A stretch of 64,000 nt of DNA. It comes from Cycas panzhihuaensis. Taxonomy: Eukaryota > Cycadophyta. Positions 1-10,999 of the stretch are shown here, piece after piece; positions within the stretch are counted from its first letter, which is position 1; every line of letters starts with the position of its first letter. The notes below the pieces were generated by a model. It was given only the letters and a program-made list of their open reading frames with translations, did no database searches and was not told the origin of the DNA. The DNA lies in assembly GCA_023213395.1 (NCBI GenBank), contig CM041465.1, positions 107,453,741 to 107,517,740 of the forward strand, read 5' to 3'. Position numbers and translations under genes: made by a program.

Positions 1-397
1 GTACTTTGTACTAGGAATTTTAATTATATTTTTTAAGAAAACACTGAGAGAAGGCTCTAAACCTGCGCGCCTATATTTTTGCCTGAAACTGGATCAAAAC
101 AGCTCTGATTAATGTCAATGCAAAAGAGAAAGATATAGAGGAGGCCCCAATCTATGATCTAGGTGAGTTTTGTCGAATTCTAATAACTTTAATTTTTGGC
201 ATTCGTACAAGGTTATACAAGTCTATACTGTCATACAAATCCATATGATTCTTCTTTCAAATTCACTTCATCAGTTTTTGTTCATACAACAGAATCTTGT
301 AATAATAATTTGTCTCTAGTATTCTTATTCTCCTTTTAATGAGGCCCTAATTTTGTTCTTCACAGGTAGGGTGACCTAGGAGCCTACTCTGATACCA
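1..397 (-). mobile_element. 5' leader of a minus-strand Ty1/copia element running off the left edge
   Basis: The stretch ends at 387-397 with the complement of a tRNA-iMet primer-binding site (reverse strand TGGTATCAGAG), directly abutting an LTR that starts TGTAACA at 398. On the minus strand the order is LTR, PBS, leader, so the element body lies to the left, outside the window. No open reading frame is visible in these 397 bases, as expected for an untranslated leader or a decayed gag start. Family assignment to copia rests on the PBS and the form of the LTR end, not on coding sequence. Confidence 0.5.
387..397 (-). other. Primer-binding site (tRNA-iMet), copia element
   Basis: The reverse strand reads TGGTATCAGAG, the complement of the 3' end of initiator tRNA-Met used for minus-strand priming by most plant copia and many gypsy elements. 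It abuts the LTR with no spacer. Confidence 0.75.
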
Positions 398-565
398 TGT
401 AACAAAACCTTGATGAAGAATGAATTTACTCTCTCTGTCTTCTTTATTGATGATTCATTGCATATATATATAAGTACAAGGTGGGTACACATGGCAACCA
501 CTCAACAACATGATGCCACTTGTCAACTTAAGAAACGAGGAGGAAGAGGTATCATACCCTTACAT
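398..565 (-). repeat. Putative short copia LTR (about 168 bp)
   Basis: It begins TGTAACA next to the PBS. Read on the minus strand it contains a TATATATAT stretch, then AATAAAG, and ends CTTCATCAAGG..TTACA, the usual U3-R-U5 order of small plant copia LTRs. The outer end at 565 (minus strand TGTAAGGG) is a guess from the terminal TG. No target-site duplication can be tested because the partner LTR is outside the window. Confidence 0.45.
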
Positions 566-1933
566 TAAATATTATGACCTAAGGTAAAATATTACCTTTT
601 ATAGTTTTTAGTGACCTCCCATAGGCGTGCTTCCACTAGAAACTATACTAGGGATCTTCCACTAAGGAAAGTCATAGCACCCCTTCGATCTTTCCTAGCA
701 TTAACCTTTTCCTTCTTCCCTTCATACCTTTTCTCTTGCCAGGGAACCTTATCTTGTCATCACCTAAGTTACCTCACTTTTCTTGGGTTCCTTGGGTAGG
801 ACATGAATGCAGTATTTTTCCCATTGCTTACATGGCCTATCCCCTATAATAAAGGATCCCCTTTATTCTTTCATCCCCTCATCAGATTCTGAATTGATGA
901 TGAAGGGATATCCTTCAGAATGGGCATATCATGCCTACACTTAAAACTAAACTTGTCATCCTCTTCAAGATCCTACCCAAGAGGGCTAGGATCCCATTTT
1001 CTACCCACATGGCTAAGGACATCCTGATTTCCATTTGTTTCCTATGCACGACATAGGCAGATCCTCCTCTATGGAGTACTTTCACCCTGGTGAAAGTTCC
1101 CATGGGTCCTACCTCACATGAGGAGCCATCTACCTCATACAAGTAGGTTGGGACCCTTCCCACAAACATAGTCAAGACATTATAATAATGCTTTAGAGTT
1201 GCAAGCACCCAACCACCTCGAAAATGGTTGGATGGCCTCCTTCGTAATATTGCTTCATCATCTTTCATTCTATGCCTCATGTCTCATCTCAACCAGCATC
1301 CATGTCAATAATAGGGCTCATTCCTATTATCCCCTCATCTTCGGGCATCCCTTATAGCCAAGGGATACTCTAAGGCATGCCTATATCTCAAATTGGGTTA
1401 AGCATGCCCCTCCTAAATCAAATGACCATGTCATAACCTTTTGTGGTTTATACTCCCTTTATGAAGTCGAGGATAACCTCACATCCTCATCCTTTAGATC
1501 ATGTGGGATTCGTCCTTGTGCACCCTTGTCCACAACTTGTGGACTCTTCCCTTTATATACCCCTAGAGTATATGTCTTAACTATGGGGGCATGGAGAGAC
1601 AAACCCTCTCCAAATCTATGGGGTGGATTCACTACACCCTTATGGAGTTGCACCTCTCGTGGGTGGCCCATATAGGAAAAACCCCATACCTCATCCTTTT
1701 CTCTCATCTTCGTATACGACTCTATATGCAATGCCTTCCCAAGGAGGATCTGTTCCCCCTTGTATCCTATGCTTCCATGCGCCTCCCTCACATGATCGTC
1801 CCACCCACCTTCTTCTTATCCAGCCTACCCGCACATGGGAATGGCCCCTTCCTACCAAGCAAGTAGGAATCAATGCCCTTCATGCACCTAACATCCTCAA
1901 GGAGGAGTTGGATATCCATATCTACCTCTTCCC
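566..1933. other. No recognisable gene; possibly leader or N-terminal part of a decayed gypsy gag
   Basis: The stretch has slightly higher GC than its surroundings and several short open frames on both strands, none matching a family I know. Proline- and serine-rich frames on the plus strand near 1,590-1,930 lead into the gag remnant that follows and may be its variable N-terminal part. That link is inference. Confidence 0.3.
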
Positions 1934-2463
1934 TTGCCCCTAGTTGACCCTTTATCTCAACTAGGGATTTATACTTTTGTTGACTATAGGCCAACCCCAC
2001 TTTCAATTGAGGCTCTCAGGACCAACCTGTCACCTTACCCTCCCAAGGTGCTTAAATTTGATGACACCTCATTACAAGTCAGGGGCTTTGCTATGGCATG
2101 CATAGACTATTGGGCCTATGATCACATCCTTATGAAGTTGTTTCCATATTTTTTACAATGAGATGCCCTAAAGTAGTTCTATCATCTCCCTGCTCTTTTC
2201 ATTCATTCCTTTTAATAACTTGTGGATGGGTTCGTCAACTATTTTGATATGGCTCACCCCTTTAAGAGTGGGGTTAAATCCCTATGCTCTCTTAAGTAGG
2301 GTCACGATGAAATAAATCATGACTTTGTCAGGTGATTTCATGACCTTCTCCACTGTACGAAGGCTACACTGCTTGAAGAGTTGAAGAGGGATATCTTTAT
2401 GAATGTGCTTCAACTTGAAATCCATGTTGAAGTCTATGTATTACTTGCTAATGTTTTACCTTA
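1934..2463 (+). pseudogene. Ty3/gypsy gag (retrotransposon capsid) remnant
   Basis: One continuous plus-strand frame can be read from 1,934 to 2,463 if stop codons are ignored. It carries hallmarks of the Retrotrans_gag capsid domain of Tat/Ogre-type gypsy elements: FAMACIDYWAYD, DALK-stop-FYHLPALFIHSF, FVNYFDMAHPF, SLCSLK-stop-GHDE, DLLHCTKATL and EVYVLLAN. All interruptions (TGA, TAG, TAA) are one C-to-T or G-to-A change from Gln, Arg or Trp codons expected in this domain, and no frameshift is needed. The frame stops where minus-strand copia sequence begins, so the element is truncated by insertion or rearrangement. No protease or polymerase of this element is seen. Confidence 0.65.
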
Positions 2464-3330
2464 GGCTCATGCATGAATTTAGAAACCACAGTGACTGCAT
2501 ACATTATATCTGGTTGAGTTAAAGTCAAGTAAATTAGATTCCCAATCAATTGCCTAAAGAGTGTATGATCAACTAATTCTAATTTCTTAAACTTAGACAA
2601 TTTTAACCTAACTTCTACTGGAGTTGTAAGTGACTTATAACTACTAATGTTAAATTCATATACTAGGTCCAATATGTATTTTCTTTAGGAGATAAATATT
2701 CCCTTTTCATCTTGCTAAAATTTTATGCTTAAGAAGCAATATATTAGTCCTAAGTTTATCATTTTAAATTTCTTGCATATATCTTTCTTAAATCTTTTAG
2801 AAAAGTGATCATTATTCTCAGTGTATACCATGTCATAAACATATAAGGCCATAATTAGTATGAAGTTTTATTTCAATTTGATGTATAAATTGGGATTAGA
2901 TTGACTTCGTTAAAATCCTTTATCCTTAAAATATTTGTTAATCCTAGAGCACCATTCTTTAGGTGCTTACTTAAGTCCATACTAGGTCTTTTTAAGTTTA
3001 TAGAACTTATTTTCTTCTCCTTTCACTTCAAACCCTTTAGGTTGTTGGATATATATTTCTTCATCTATATAGCCATTTAAAAAGGTACTTTTTATATCCA
3101 TTTGATGTATTATCCAACCTTACTATGCAACTAAGGCCATTATTAATCTAATTATTTCTAGCCTTGTAACTAGTGTAAATATCTCATTATAATCTATGCC
3201 CTCAATTTGAGCATATCCCTTAGCAACTAGCATTGCATTATAATTGTCAATAGACCAATTTGGTTTATATTTGGTCTTATAAACCCATTTAGTTCTAATA
3301 CAATTTTTATTAGGTGGTAGATCCACTAAG
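2448..3330 (-). pseudogene. Copia reverse transcriptase / RNase H boundary remnant
   Basis: At 3,123-3,326 the frame reads TKWVYKTKY...LVAKGYAQIEGIDYNEIF..VTRLEIIR, the N-terminal copia RT signature. At 2,832-2,843 the catalytic YVDD box reads YVYD, so the first catalytic Asp is lost. At 2,448-2,672 LFRQLIGNLIYLTLTQPDI marks the RT-RNase H junction. The frame ends at about 2,448. Confidence 0.8.
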
Positions 3331-3529
3331 TCCTATATGTCATTTTTCACTAAGATATTGCATTCATCTTTCATTACTTTCTTCCATTCATCTTGAGTGT
3401 TAGCCTCTTCAAAGTTGTGAGGCTTATTAAACTTCATAACTTAAGTCATCAATATAAAATTTACTTTTTGGGATCTTGTAGTCCTCTCAAAGTTATTTTC
3501 CAAAATATTTGAAAGGTTGTAAGCCCTTT

Positions 3530-4370
3530 ATACCCATTTAGGGACATTTTGATTTGAAATAGAGGGTCCTACTTCATTTGTATCAGGTACATTTATATCG
3601 TTAATATTTGATTCCACCTCAACCATGATATTTTTCCCTTTACCTTTTTCAATCACTTCTTTTTTATAAAATCCATCTTCTTTAAATATAATATCTATAC
3701 TTATACTTATCTTTTTACCTTTTAAATAATAAAATTTATAAGATTTAGAAGAGTCACTATATCTTATAAAGATACATTTGATACTCTTGTCATCTAGCTT
3801 TATTCTTCTTTGATCTAAGACATGCGTATAAGCTATGCACCCAAAAATCCTTAAGTATTTGATGTTTGACCTATAACCTATCTAAGATTCTTCTATTATA
3901 ACCCACCTAATTACTTTAGCAGTACACTTGTTTAATACATAGACATTTGTATGTATAACTTCAACCTAATATTCACTTCCTAAATACTTGTCTTTAAGCA
4001 TACTCCTTACTATTTCAATAATTATTATATTCTTCTTTTTAGAAACACTATTTTGTTGTGAGGTGCAAGGATTTTTGATCTATTTTCTTATGCCACAATA
4101 CCTGCAATAACCCTTGAATTCATTCAAGATAAATTTTCTCCTATTATCTAATCTTAGGGTCAAAATTCTAAGTCTATTTTGCCTTTCCACCATAATTTTG
4201 AAGTCCCATGAAATATTGTAGATCATCTAACCTAAATTTGATGAAGTAGACCTGTGCCATCCTTGTGAAGTCATTAATAAATATCATAAAAAACTTAGCA
4301 TTTCTAAGTGAGGGCATATCCATTGGCCCATATAAATCTATGTATATCAATTAAAGGGGCCCATTGGCCT
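3530..4370 (-). pseudogene. Copia integrase core remnant
   Basis: Just downstream of the zinc-binding domain, a DLYGPMDMPSL motif followed by FFMIFINDFTRM (about 4,230-4,340) matches the first part of the copia integrase catalytic core. The second catalytic Asp region reads IND where IDD is usual. The rest of the core and the linker to RT is broken by stops. Confidence 0.65.
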
Positions 4371-4398
4371 TATAACTTTTATTAGGAAATCTTTCACT

Positions 4399-4617
4399 TT
4401 ATTGCTTTCTAAGTATACATTCTTTATATAGTTTTTTGCTAGGTTCAATAGTAGGTAATCTAATTACCATATCCATTCTCTTCTTTAAGGCCAAACTATT
4501 ATAGTTTATATGGCAAAGTCTTTTGTGCCATATTTCACTATCTATATTTATTAATGCATTTAAGGTATAATAGTTTATTAGAGGTATGACTAACTTAAAT
4601 AACTTATTACTAATCAT
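4399..4617 (-). pseudogene. Copia GAG-pre-integrase / integrase zinc-binding fragment
   Basis: The minus-strand frame holds IWHKRLCHINYNSL..., then a CILRKQ end, matching the HHCC domain that precedes copia integrases (WH-RLGH-N...C--CI-GKQ). One of the paired cysteines of the C-X2-C pair is replaced (YKEC). It is a fragment of the dead copia polyprotein, not a separate gene. Confidence 0.75.
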
Positions 4618-5042
4618 CTATCCTTTGGCCACAATTGCTTTGATTCTTAATTTATCTTTGATAGTACATTCCCCATTATCAAAGATCATTTTATATTTCT
4701 ATTCCATCATCAAACCCACTAAGAGTAAGTTCTTCTTAAGGGTTGGAATATGTATTATATTATTTATGCATTTAGTTTCTCCAAAATCATTCTATATGGA
4801 GACATTTCCTTTTCCAATAGCTGCTCGAGTGGTGTTATCACTAAATATTATTTTATTTTTCTTAGTGTTATCTAACTCTTTAAATCACTTTTCCTTATAA
4901 GTTTGTGTGGAACATCCTGAGTTTATATACTAACTATTTTCTTCCTCATTAGTTATTAAACTTAAAATAAGTAAGCTATCATCATGTCTTTCCTTAATAA
5001 TTATGTTAGCAGTTCCCCTTTATGAACTTAACCCTTTTGCAA

Positions 5043-5085
5043 AGTAATTTACTTATAAGTGACCATTTCTATGGTAGTAGAAAAA
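5043..5085 (-). other. Ruined CCHC zinc knuckle of the copia gag
   Basis: The spacing of a CX2CX4HX4C zinc knuckle is kept (F-FY-Y-HRNG-H-L*VN-Y), and the histidine is present. All three cysteines read Phe or Tyr, each one G-to-A change on the coding strand. A Lys-rich low-complexity stretch (about 5,150-5,400) lies next to it. Confidence 0.5.
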
Positions 5086-5429
5086 TTAGATTGTTCCTCT
5101 ACCCCTTAGACTTCTATTAGTTTGTCATTGGTTTCTTCCCCAAGGACTTTGACCTCTTCCTCTTCCTTAAGGTCCATGATTTTGGCCATGACCTTAGCCT
5201 TGATAATACCTTTGACCTTGGAATTGATTATACCCTTAATAGAATTGATTTAGGCATTGTCCTTAATTGTTACCTTGACCTTATGCTTGATAGCCTTAAC
5301 CTTAATGATATCCTTGTTTTTTATAGCTTTTCCTTTGAAATTGATTTCTAAGTTGATCTTTACCTCTAGGGAATTGACCTCTACCCCTTGAACTTTATCC
5401 TTGGTAAGTAGGTTAAATTTTTACCTTAG

Positions 5430-6060
5430 TAGCAAAAACATGCTCAAGGGACTTGCTTTCTCCTTTCTACTTTTCTATAACTAGTAGCATGGCACTTAAC
5501 TGATCTATCTTAAGGTTGCTAAGGTCCTTAGAGATCTCAATGTTAGTGGCCACCATCTCAAAGTATTTGATATTGCTTACACACCTTAAGATTTTCTCAA
5601 TTACTCTTTGTTCATTAATTACCTCTCCTATGTCCCTTATTTGGTTGACTAGGACTTAAATATTTGTAATGAAGTCATGAACTCTTTTATTAGTATTCAT
5701 CCTTAGGTTTTTAAATTTGCTTCTTAAAGTCTAAAATTTTGATGTTGTTGCTCTTTCATATGTAGTCTTGAATGTGTCACGTCTCCTTTGATGTTATTGT
5801 TTCACTAACCCTTGGAAATATATGATCCTCCAAAGTAGAAAAGATGAATGAAGGTGCCTTGGTGTCTCTCTTTTTGTTCTCCTTGAAGCTTTTCTTCTCA
5901 TCTTTTGTGGAATTTTTGGTAAGTGATTTATATCCTATTTCAATAAGATACCATATATCTTTAGCAATAAAATTAGTTTCATATATCTACTTTAATTTAA
6001 AAAAACTGTACCATCAAACTTGGGCACCATAATATCACCAATATTTGATGTCATAATTAA
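5430..6060 (-). pseudogene. Copia gag (UBN2-type) remnant
   Basis: The frame starts near 6,055 with a VPKFDGT motif followed by a stop where Trp is usual, then KDTKAPSFIFSTLEDHIFPR-like sequence around 5,815-5,880 and a TSKE motif, typical of copia gag_UBN2 capsids. Several stops and frameshifts follow. Its product would be the structural capsid polyprotein; here it is non-functional. Confidence 0.65.
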
Positions 6061-8270
6061 AAAATTATCTTAAAAAATGATAGTATAAAAAGTAAAAGGT
6101 CTTGCAAAAAAGTATTAATAAATCACTAGAAATAAGTAATAAAAAGAGACACTCAAAGGCAATTAAGACTTGTCTCACTTCAACTTTGGGACTTAGACAA
6201 ATATCTCAATTAGCACTCAATCACCTCAAAAGCAAACTTTTATATTAATGCAAATTTACAAATTAAAATTTAGCTAGTTTGTATAAGGGACATCATATAG
6301 GAAGCCTACAACTAATGCTAATTTTGAGTATAAAAATTTGTACTAGATGAATTCAAAAAATTTTGAAGTTTTATCCACTCAGTAAAGGACAGAAAAATAA
6401 ATTGAACACTCTAGATAGAACTTAATTCCAACATAAGATGGCCAATATATACATTAAAAAGTCTAAAGAAAAATTATCCTTTTAACATATAAGGGTCAAA
6501 GAAATTTTATATCAAATTGAACCATTAAAAAGTACATCAATTAAAAATGAAATATGTTTATGTAACCACTCATTTCGTTTGGATAAAAATGTACTTTATT
6601 TTTAAGTTGACATAACTAAATTCTAACTTAGTTAGTGACAATTATGGCTATTGGACCAGAGATAGGTTCTTATTTTGAAACTACTTCTTTCAAAGTGACT
6701 TAGCCCCCTTTGAGAAAAATGATTCTTAGTTACTTGACTACTACATGTGACTTGCTGGGTATAAGATAGGAGTGCTATGGAATAGCAAAAAGATTTTGAA
6801 TACAATGATTACCTAACCAATAAATGTTTATGTATTAATATCAAATGCGATGAGTATACTATAAAGCATCCATAGACAATTATGTAACAATATTTCTTAG
6901 ATCACATAGATAAATAAAGATTTTGAAGATAAGAGTTTTAATTTGCTATATCTAAATTACATTAAAAAACTAGACTCTCAACTTTCAAACTTAGAGTCAA
7001 ACCCCAAAAAACTGCATGATAATAATGAAGTGTAAAGCCAGTATTCTTCACAATGATGGAGGTCATAAAGCAATCAAATCTTCATAATGTTTCAATAGAG
7101 GTTAACATACATCATGTGAATATACATATAGGCAAACCAACAAAAGGTCATGTAGGCCAATAAATATCCAATTAAGCTTTAAGAGGTTAGATAGAGGAAG
7201 ATAAGGGTGGCGTTTGCAATCCTATTGATGATATCAAAAAATACGATATTCTCCTATTGAGTCACAACATTAGAAAAAAAAAAAGAGAGACGTAAATATT
7301 AAATATTTATAATAGATTTGTACACAGGTTCATAAGGAAATAAAGGATGCAAAAAGGACCAAGTTATTATTATGAAAGATCTATAATATTTGTTTGACCA
7401 TCACTAGTTAAAGAGGAAAAAAAAAAGCATTTGAATAGTAGCTAGTAAAAATGTAAATAAAGAAGGATTGTGTTAATACATTACACAGGGATACTACAAA
7501 TTGTAGCTCAAAAAATAAAAGTATAGTGTCATCGACTTTATAAAAGGATGCAAATATCAAAAGGATTATGTTGAGGTTGCATGCATACAAATGAAGAGAG
7601 GTGAGAATGGAAATATGCATAATGATGTTGTTGTCATGGTGGGGAGAAGTAATAGTAGTCTATTCCTTTTAATGGTTAGTTGTGAGACCTTCATATTATT
7701 GTTGTAGCACTCAAGAAAGATATAGACAATAAATGTGGATATTAAGAGGTAGACTTATGGTTGTTTAAGGGTCTTCTCTTTTCCTTTTAGTCATACGTCT
7801 TATGCGAGAGCCAAGATGCCAATAGACAAGGTGCAGCTTGTTGGGTATAAACCTTTACATAAATAACGTAATACATAATGTATACATAATATTAATACAA
7901 ATTCCACAAAAAACTTGATGGAGAAATAGAACAACACTGAAATATAGTCAAATAGACTTATAAAGACTTAACGTAAAAATACACTTCACTTCAAATTAGT
8001 ACAATGGGTGATACATATTGTTTGAGGTCAGATATGCTATGGGTGTAGCGTAAAAACTTCAGATAAGAGCAAGAGGACCAAAAAATAAATGCAAATAACT
8101 AAGTGATACAGTACTTCACAAACTCCACCATAGTTTTGGTAGTAATGCTTGTAACAAACTCATTGCAGAGTCCTCCATAACTTTGACTAACACTCCTCGA
8201 TAATTTATCTAATTTTGCTTTGAATGATAGCTTCTGCAATTAGGGGAGATGGATTTAAATGCTTAAATGG
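6061..8270. other. AT-rich spacer without recognisable gene
   Basis: No credible coding frame on either strand. There is an A-run and scattered short poly-A/T tracts. Sequence resembles retroelement leader or decayed repeat, but I cannot assign a family. Confidence 0.5.
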
Positions 8271-8283
8271 AACTCTGATACCA
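8271..8283 (-). other. Primer-binding site (tRNA-iMet) of a minus-strand retroelement
   Basis: The reverse strand reads TGGTATCAGAGTT, complementary to initiator tRNA-Met. Two bases to the right an LTR-like edge starts (plus strand TGATGG, i.e. minus-strand LTR end CCATCA). Confidence 0.7.
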
Positions 8284-8285
8284 AA

Positions 8286-9490
8286 TGATGGAATCAGAAG
8301 ATAAAGGGAATATAATGAGAATATAGAAAAATTTAACCATCTATCTGTAAGAATGGTGGTGTTGATGAATACTAGAGTCTTTAGACCCCATGAAGAAATA
8401 AGCAGGACTTGAGCAGGATGTGGCTAACCACATAAAGTCTACTATCGACTTGCGTTGATAAATACCAGATAAGCTCTTGCCAAAATCTAATAAAGTGTGA
8501 CTAGGATTTGACATAGTGCTACCATAATATCTCTACTAATCTTAGGTTGTCACCCTAATGTAGGTAATAAATCCAAGGTGGATATAAGTCCTAATAAGGG
8601 CATTATTCCAATAGAGAAGAGGCGTTGAGTAATCATTGAGTGGAAAACCCACATCTAAGATGAAAAGATAGTTATATACACACGCGTGAGGAGACATTAT
8701 TTGGTCTATGATAAGAGCATTATATTATTGAATATTTATGCCCTATGCCCTTTCATAAGTCACAGTTGATAAATAAATTATAATGCTTCTTATAATTCTT
8801 GAATTTTAGATGAAATATTTTAATGTCTCTATTTTGAATTAGTGGTAAATGGTGGAATAGAAAATGGAAAATACTAAGAATGCTCGCAAGATTTGCTAAT
8901 GGAGCCAATAATTTAAAATGACAATAATACTATAATATATAACATATTAATGGCATATTACATATGGTAAAGACAGGTCAATAACTAAGTGGATTAGAGT
9001 AAATTGTATAATAGAGTGAACAAAGGAAACTTGCAATCCTAAATTAAGACTTGAATTAAAATAAATGAAATGACAAGTTGAGCAAACATAGTCAAGGCCA
9101 AGGGTGGCAAAACATAATGATGACATGCATTAAATATATTGGTCCCTAAATATCATTCATGACAAATTAGGTGGGTAAGAGAGGAGGGCCAAGACAAAAT
9201 AATGTTATCACAAACATATGATTCTCACTATTATAACACTTGTCATGAAGTAAAGAAGCCAAGTAGTAAACTACTAATTACAAGTGTGCATCATATTAGA
9301 CACTCTTCTAGAAGGGTCATCTTCAAGGACCATTTGAGAGTGGACCTCTCCAAGAAACCCATAAAGTGATTAACGACATAAACTATAATATATTTTATCA
9401 AATATATTATAATCTAGATGTTAAATATGAGTCATATATAAACAAAAATGTACAATTATTTGTAATCCAAACCAGATATTACTTTTAGGA
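8286..9490 (-). repeat. Putative LTR edge and AT-rich sequence to its right
   Basis: Bases from 8,286 should be the 5' LTR of a minus-strand element given the PBS at 8,271-8,283. The outer end of the LTR could not be placed, and no matching partner LTR was seen in the window. The remaining bases up to 9,490 show no gene. Confidence 0.35.
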
Positions 9491-9498
9491 ACACTAAA

Positions 9499-10560
9499 AT
9501 GCATGAAATAGGTTGTATTATTTGGGTGATTCGCGTTTATATCGCTCCAAAAGATCAAACCCAAGCAATCCGTCGGCGAGTGTCTACGGATACACGTTCA
9601 ATGCGACTTCCAATGGCGATCACGACGGGTCGACCGTCGCAACGCGACACATCGCACCGTGTTACGACCCAAACAGACAGAAACGAGATTTGACACGATA
9701 AACGCGGTTCTGTATTTCGTAGAAGCTCCGTGCCTGGCGTGTACCGCCCCCTTTCTCGTCTCAGTAGTCTGTCGGTGCGGCGACAGGGTGGGGGCGTCAC
9801 GCGGGCAGACAGAGGCTCGGTAGGTACGCGTGACGGTGTGTCCTGCGTTCTCCCAATAAAGCAGACCCTTCGTACTCATCAAACCGCATTACTTAAATAC
9901 ATTTCTGGGTGGCCGAAATTTGACCTGCTTACGTCCAAATTTCCCCGTCAATTATCGAGTCTCTGGACGCGTCCGGACGACGTGGATCTCATCGTGGCAA
10001 ATAAGCTGTCGCGCATACACATATTCCTGAAAGCAAAGTCGTAGACGCAAAGCCAGTCTGGGCCGAATCATTGAATGGAAAAATTAGGACGGTCTGTCGT
10101 TATACTGTGTATCGGTGGACCTGATTTCCTGCAGGTCTTGAGATTATAAAATAGCTGTAACCCATTGCAATTATATTCCGAGTAGCGAAGACCGCCTGCC
10201 TTTCATTCGAAGAAATCTGAGTCACGTTGAAAACTTAGATTATATGGCCTGTGAGCGGATTTATATAGCGTCACCGCCAGTGTTTTCGTCGGCGTCATTT
10301 CGGGATAGAAACTAACATAGCGTGTTGTATGGATTCCAGTGGTGATCCGTGTATGATTTCTGTCAGGATTTAATAATGGATGTAGCTCTAAATTTCTGTA
10401 ACTTTCAGGACCATTTGCGATCTTTGTTTCTTTGGAGATTCTTTTATTATTGATTTGGTAAGAAATTGATTGGTTGTAAGCTAAAGTAGCATTATGTACT
10501 ACAAGTCGTTGGAAATGTGATTTCATGAAAGAACTTTAAAACAACTCCGTGGTCGTGTAC
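9499..10560. other. CpG-rich island, possible genic fragment or promoter
   Basis: This kilobase is strikingly richer in G+C and in CpG than everything around it; only the PME genes look like it. Short open frames exist on both strands (9,513-9,701 and 9,730-10,044 plus; 9,555-9,882 and 10,203-10,526 minus), but none shows a family motif I recognise and no splice structure is obvious. A TATA-like motif lies at 10,145-10,152. It may be the remains of a gene, a first exon and promoter of an unrecognised gene, or a non-coding RNA locus. It lies just outside the left end of the tandem duplication. Confidence 0.45.
10145..10152 (+). promoter_or_regulatory. TATA-box-like motif in the CpG-rich island
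   Basis: TATAAAAT stands between GC-rich sequence upstream and a mixed-composition stretch downstream. No convincing ORF follows, so its use as a promoter is only a possibility. Confidence 0.25.
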
Positions 10561-10999
10561 TGCATGAGTGTCATGCATATTTTGTCATAATAAAATTTGT
10601 TGTGATAGAAAAAATAATTGCATTACTGCTATGTACTTTTGTTATAAGGTTGTTATGGGAGAGGGAAAAAAAAAACAACAGCGTGTAACAAAATTCATTC
10701 TAAGAAAGCTAGCATACAAGATTTACATAATGACGTGTTTTGCATCAACCATCCAAAATTGCATTAGATGAAATTGCATTGTAATATGATGTGAGATGGT
10801 AATGTTGACCATCAATTTATTCTAAAGTAGATCAACTTAGTTATGGGGTAAACAACATGTTGTTTAATATATATTTTAAAGATGTTTGATTAATTGTCAT
10901 AAAGTCATGACTTATCCATAAAAACATTGATTGTATTGAGAATGTAATGTTGTTTAGTGGTTACATTATGGTAAAATTATTAGAGTTATTCTATCAAGT

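Larger units (their letters stand above)
2448..6060 (-). mobile_element. Degenerate Ty1/copia retrotransposon, gag-integrase-RT-RNase H order
   Basis: Read from 6,060 leftwards, the domains occur in copia order: gag, zinc knuckle, GAG-pre-integrase, integrase, reverse transcriptase, start of RNase H. Integrase before RT separates it from gypsy. Every domain holds stop codons and small indels, so the element is long dead. The left end is abrupt (about 2,448), in the middle of the RT/RNase H boundary. No LTR pair that fits it was found. The PBS at 8,271 is 2.2 kb from the gag start, too far to be assigned to it with confidence. Confidence 0.8.

Noticed and set aside
611-799. 62-codon plus-strand frame near the left LTR
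   Set aside because: No motif, no conservation test possible, short length expected by chance.
9513-9701. Possible third PME fragment in the CpG-rich island
   Set aside because: None of the PME motifs (GYQDT, DFIFG, LGRPW) or the PMEI cysteines appears in any frame.
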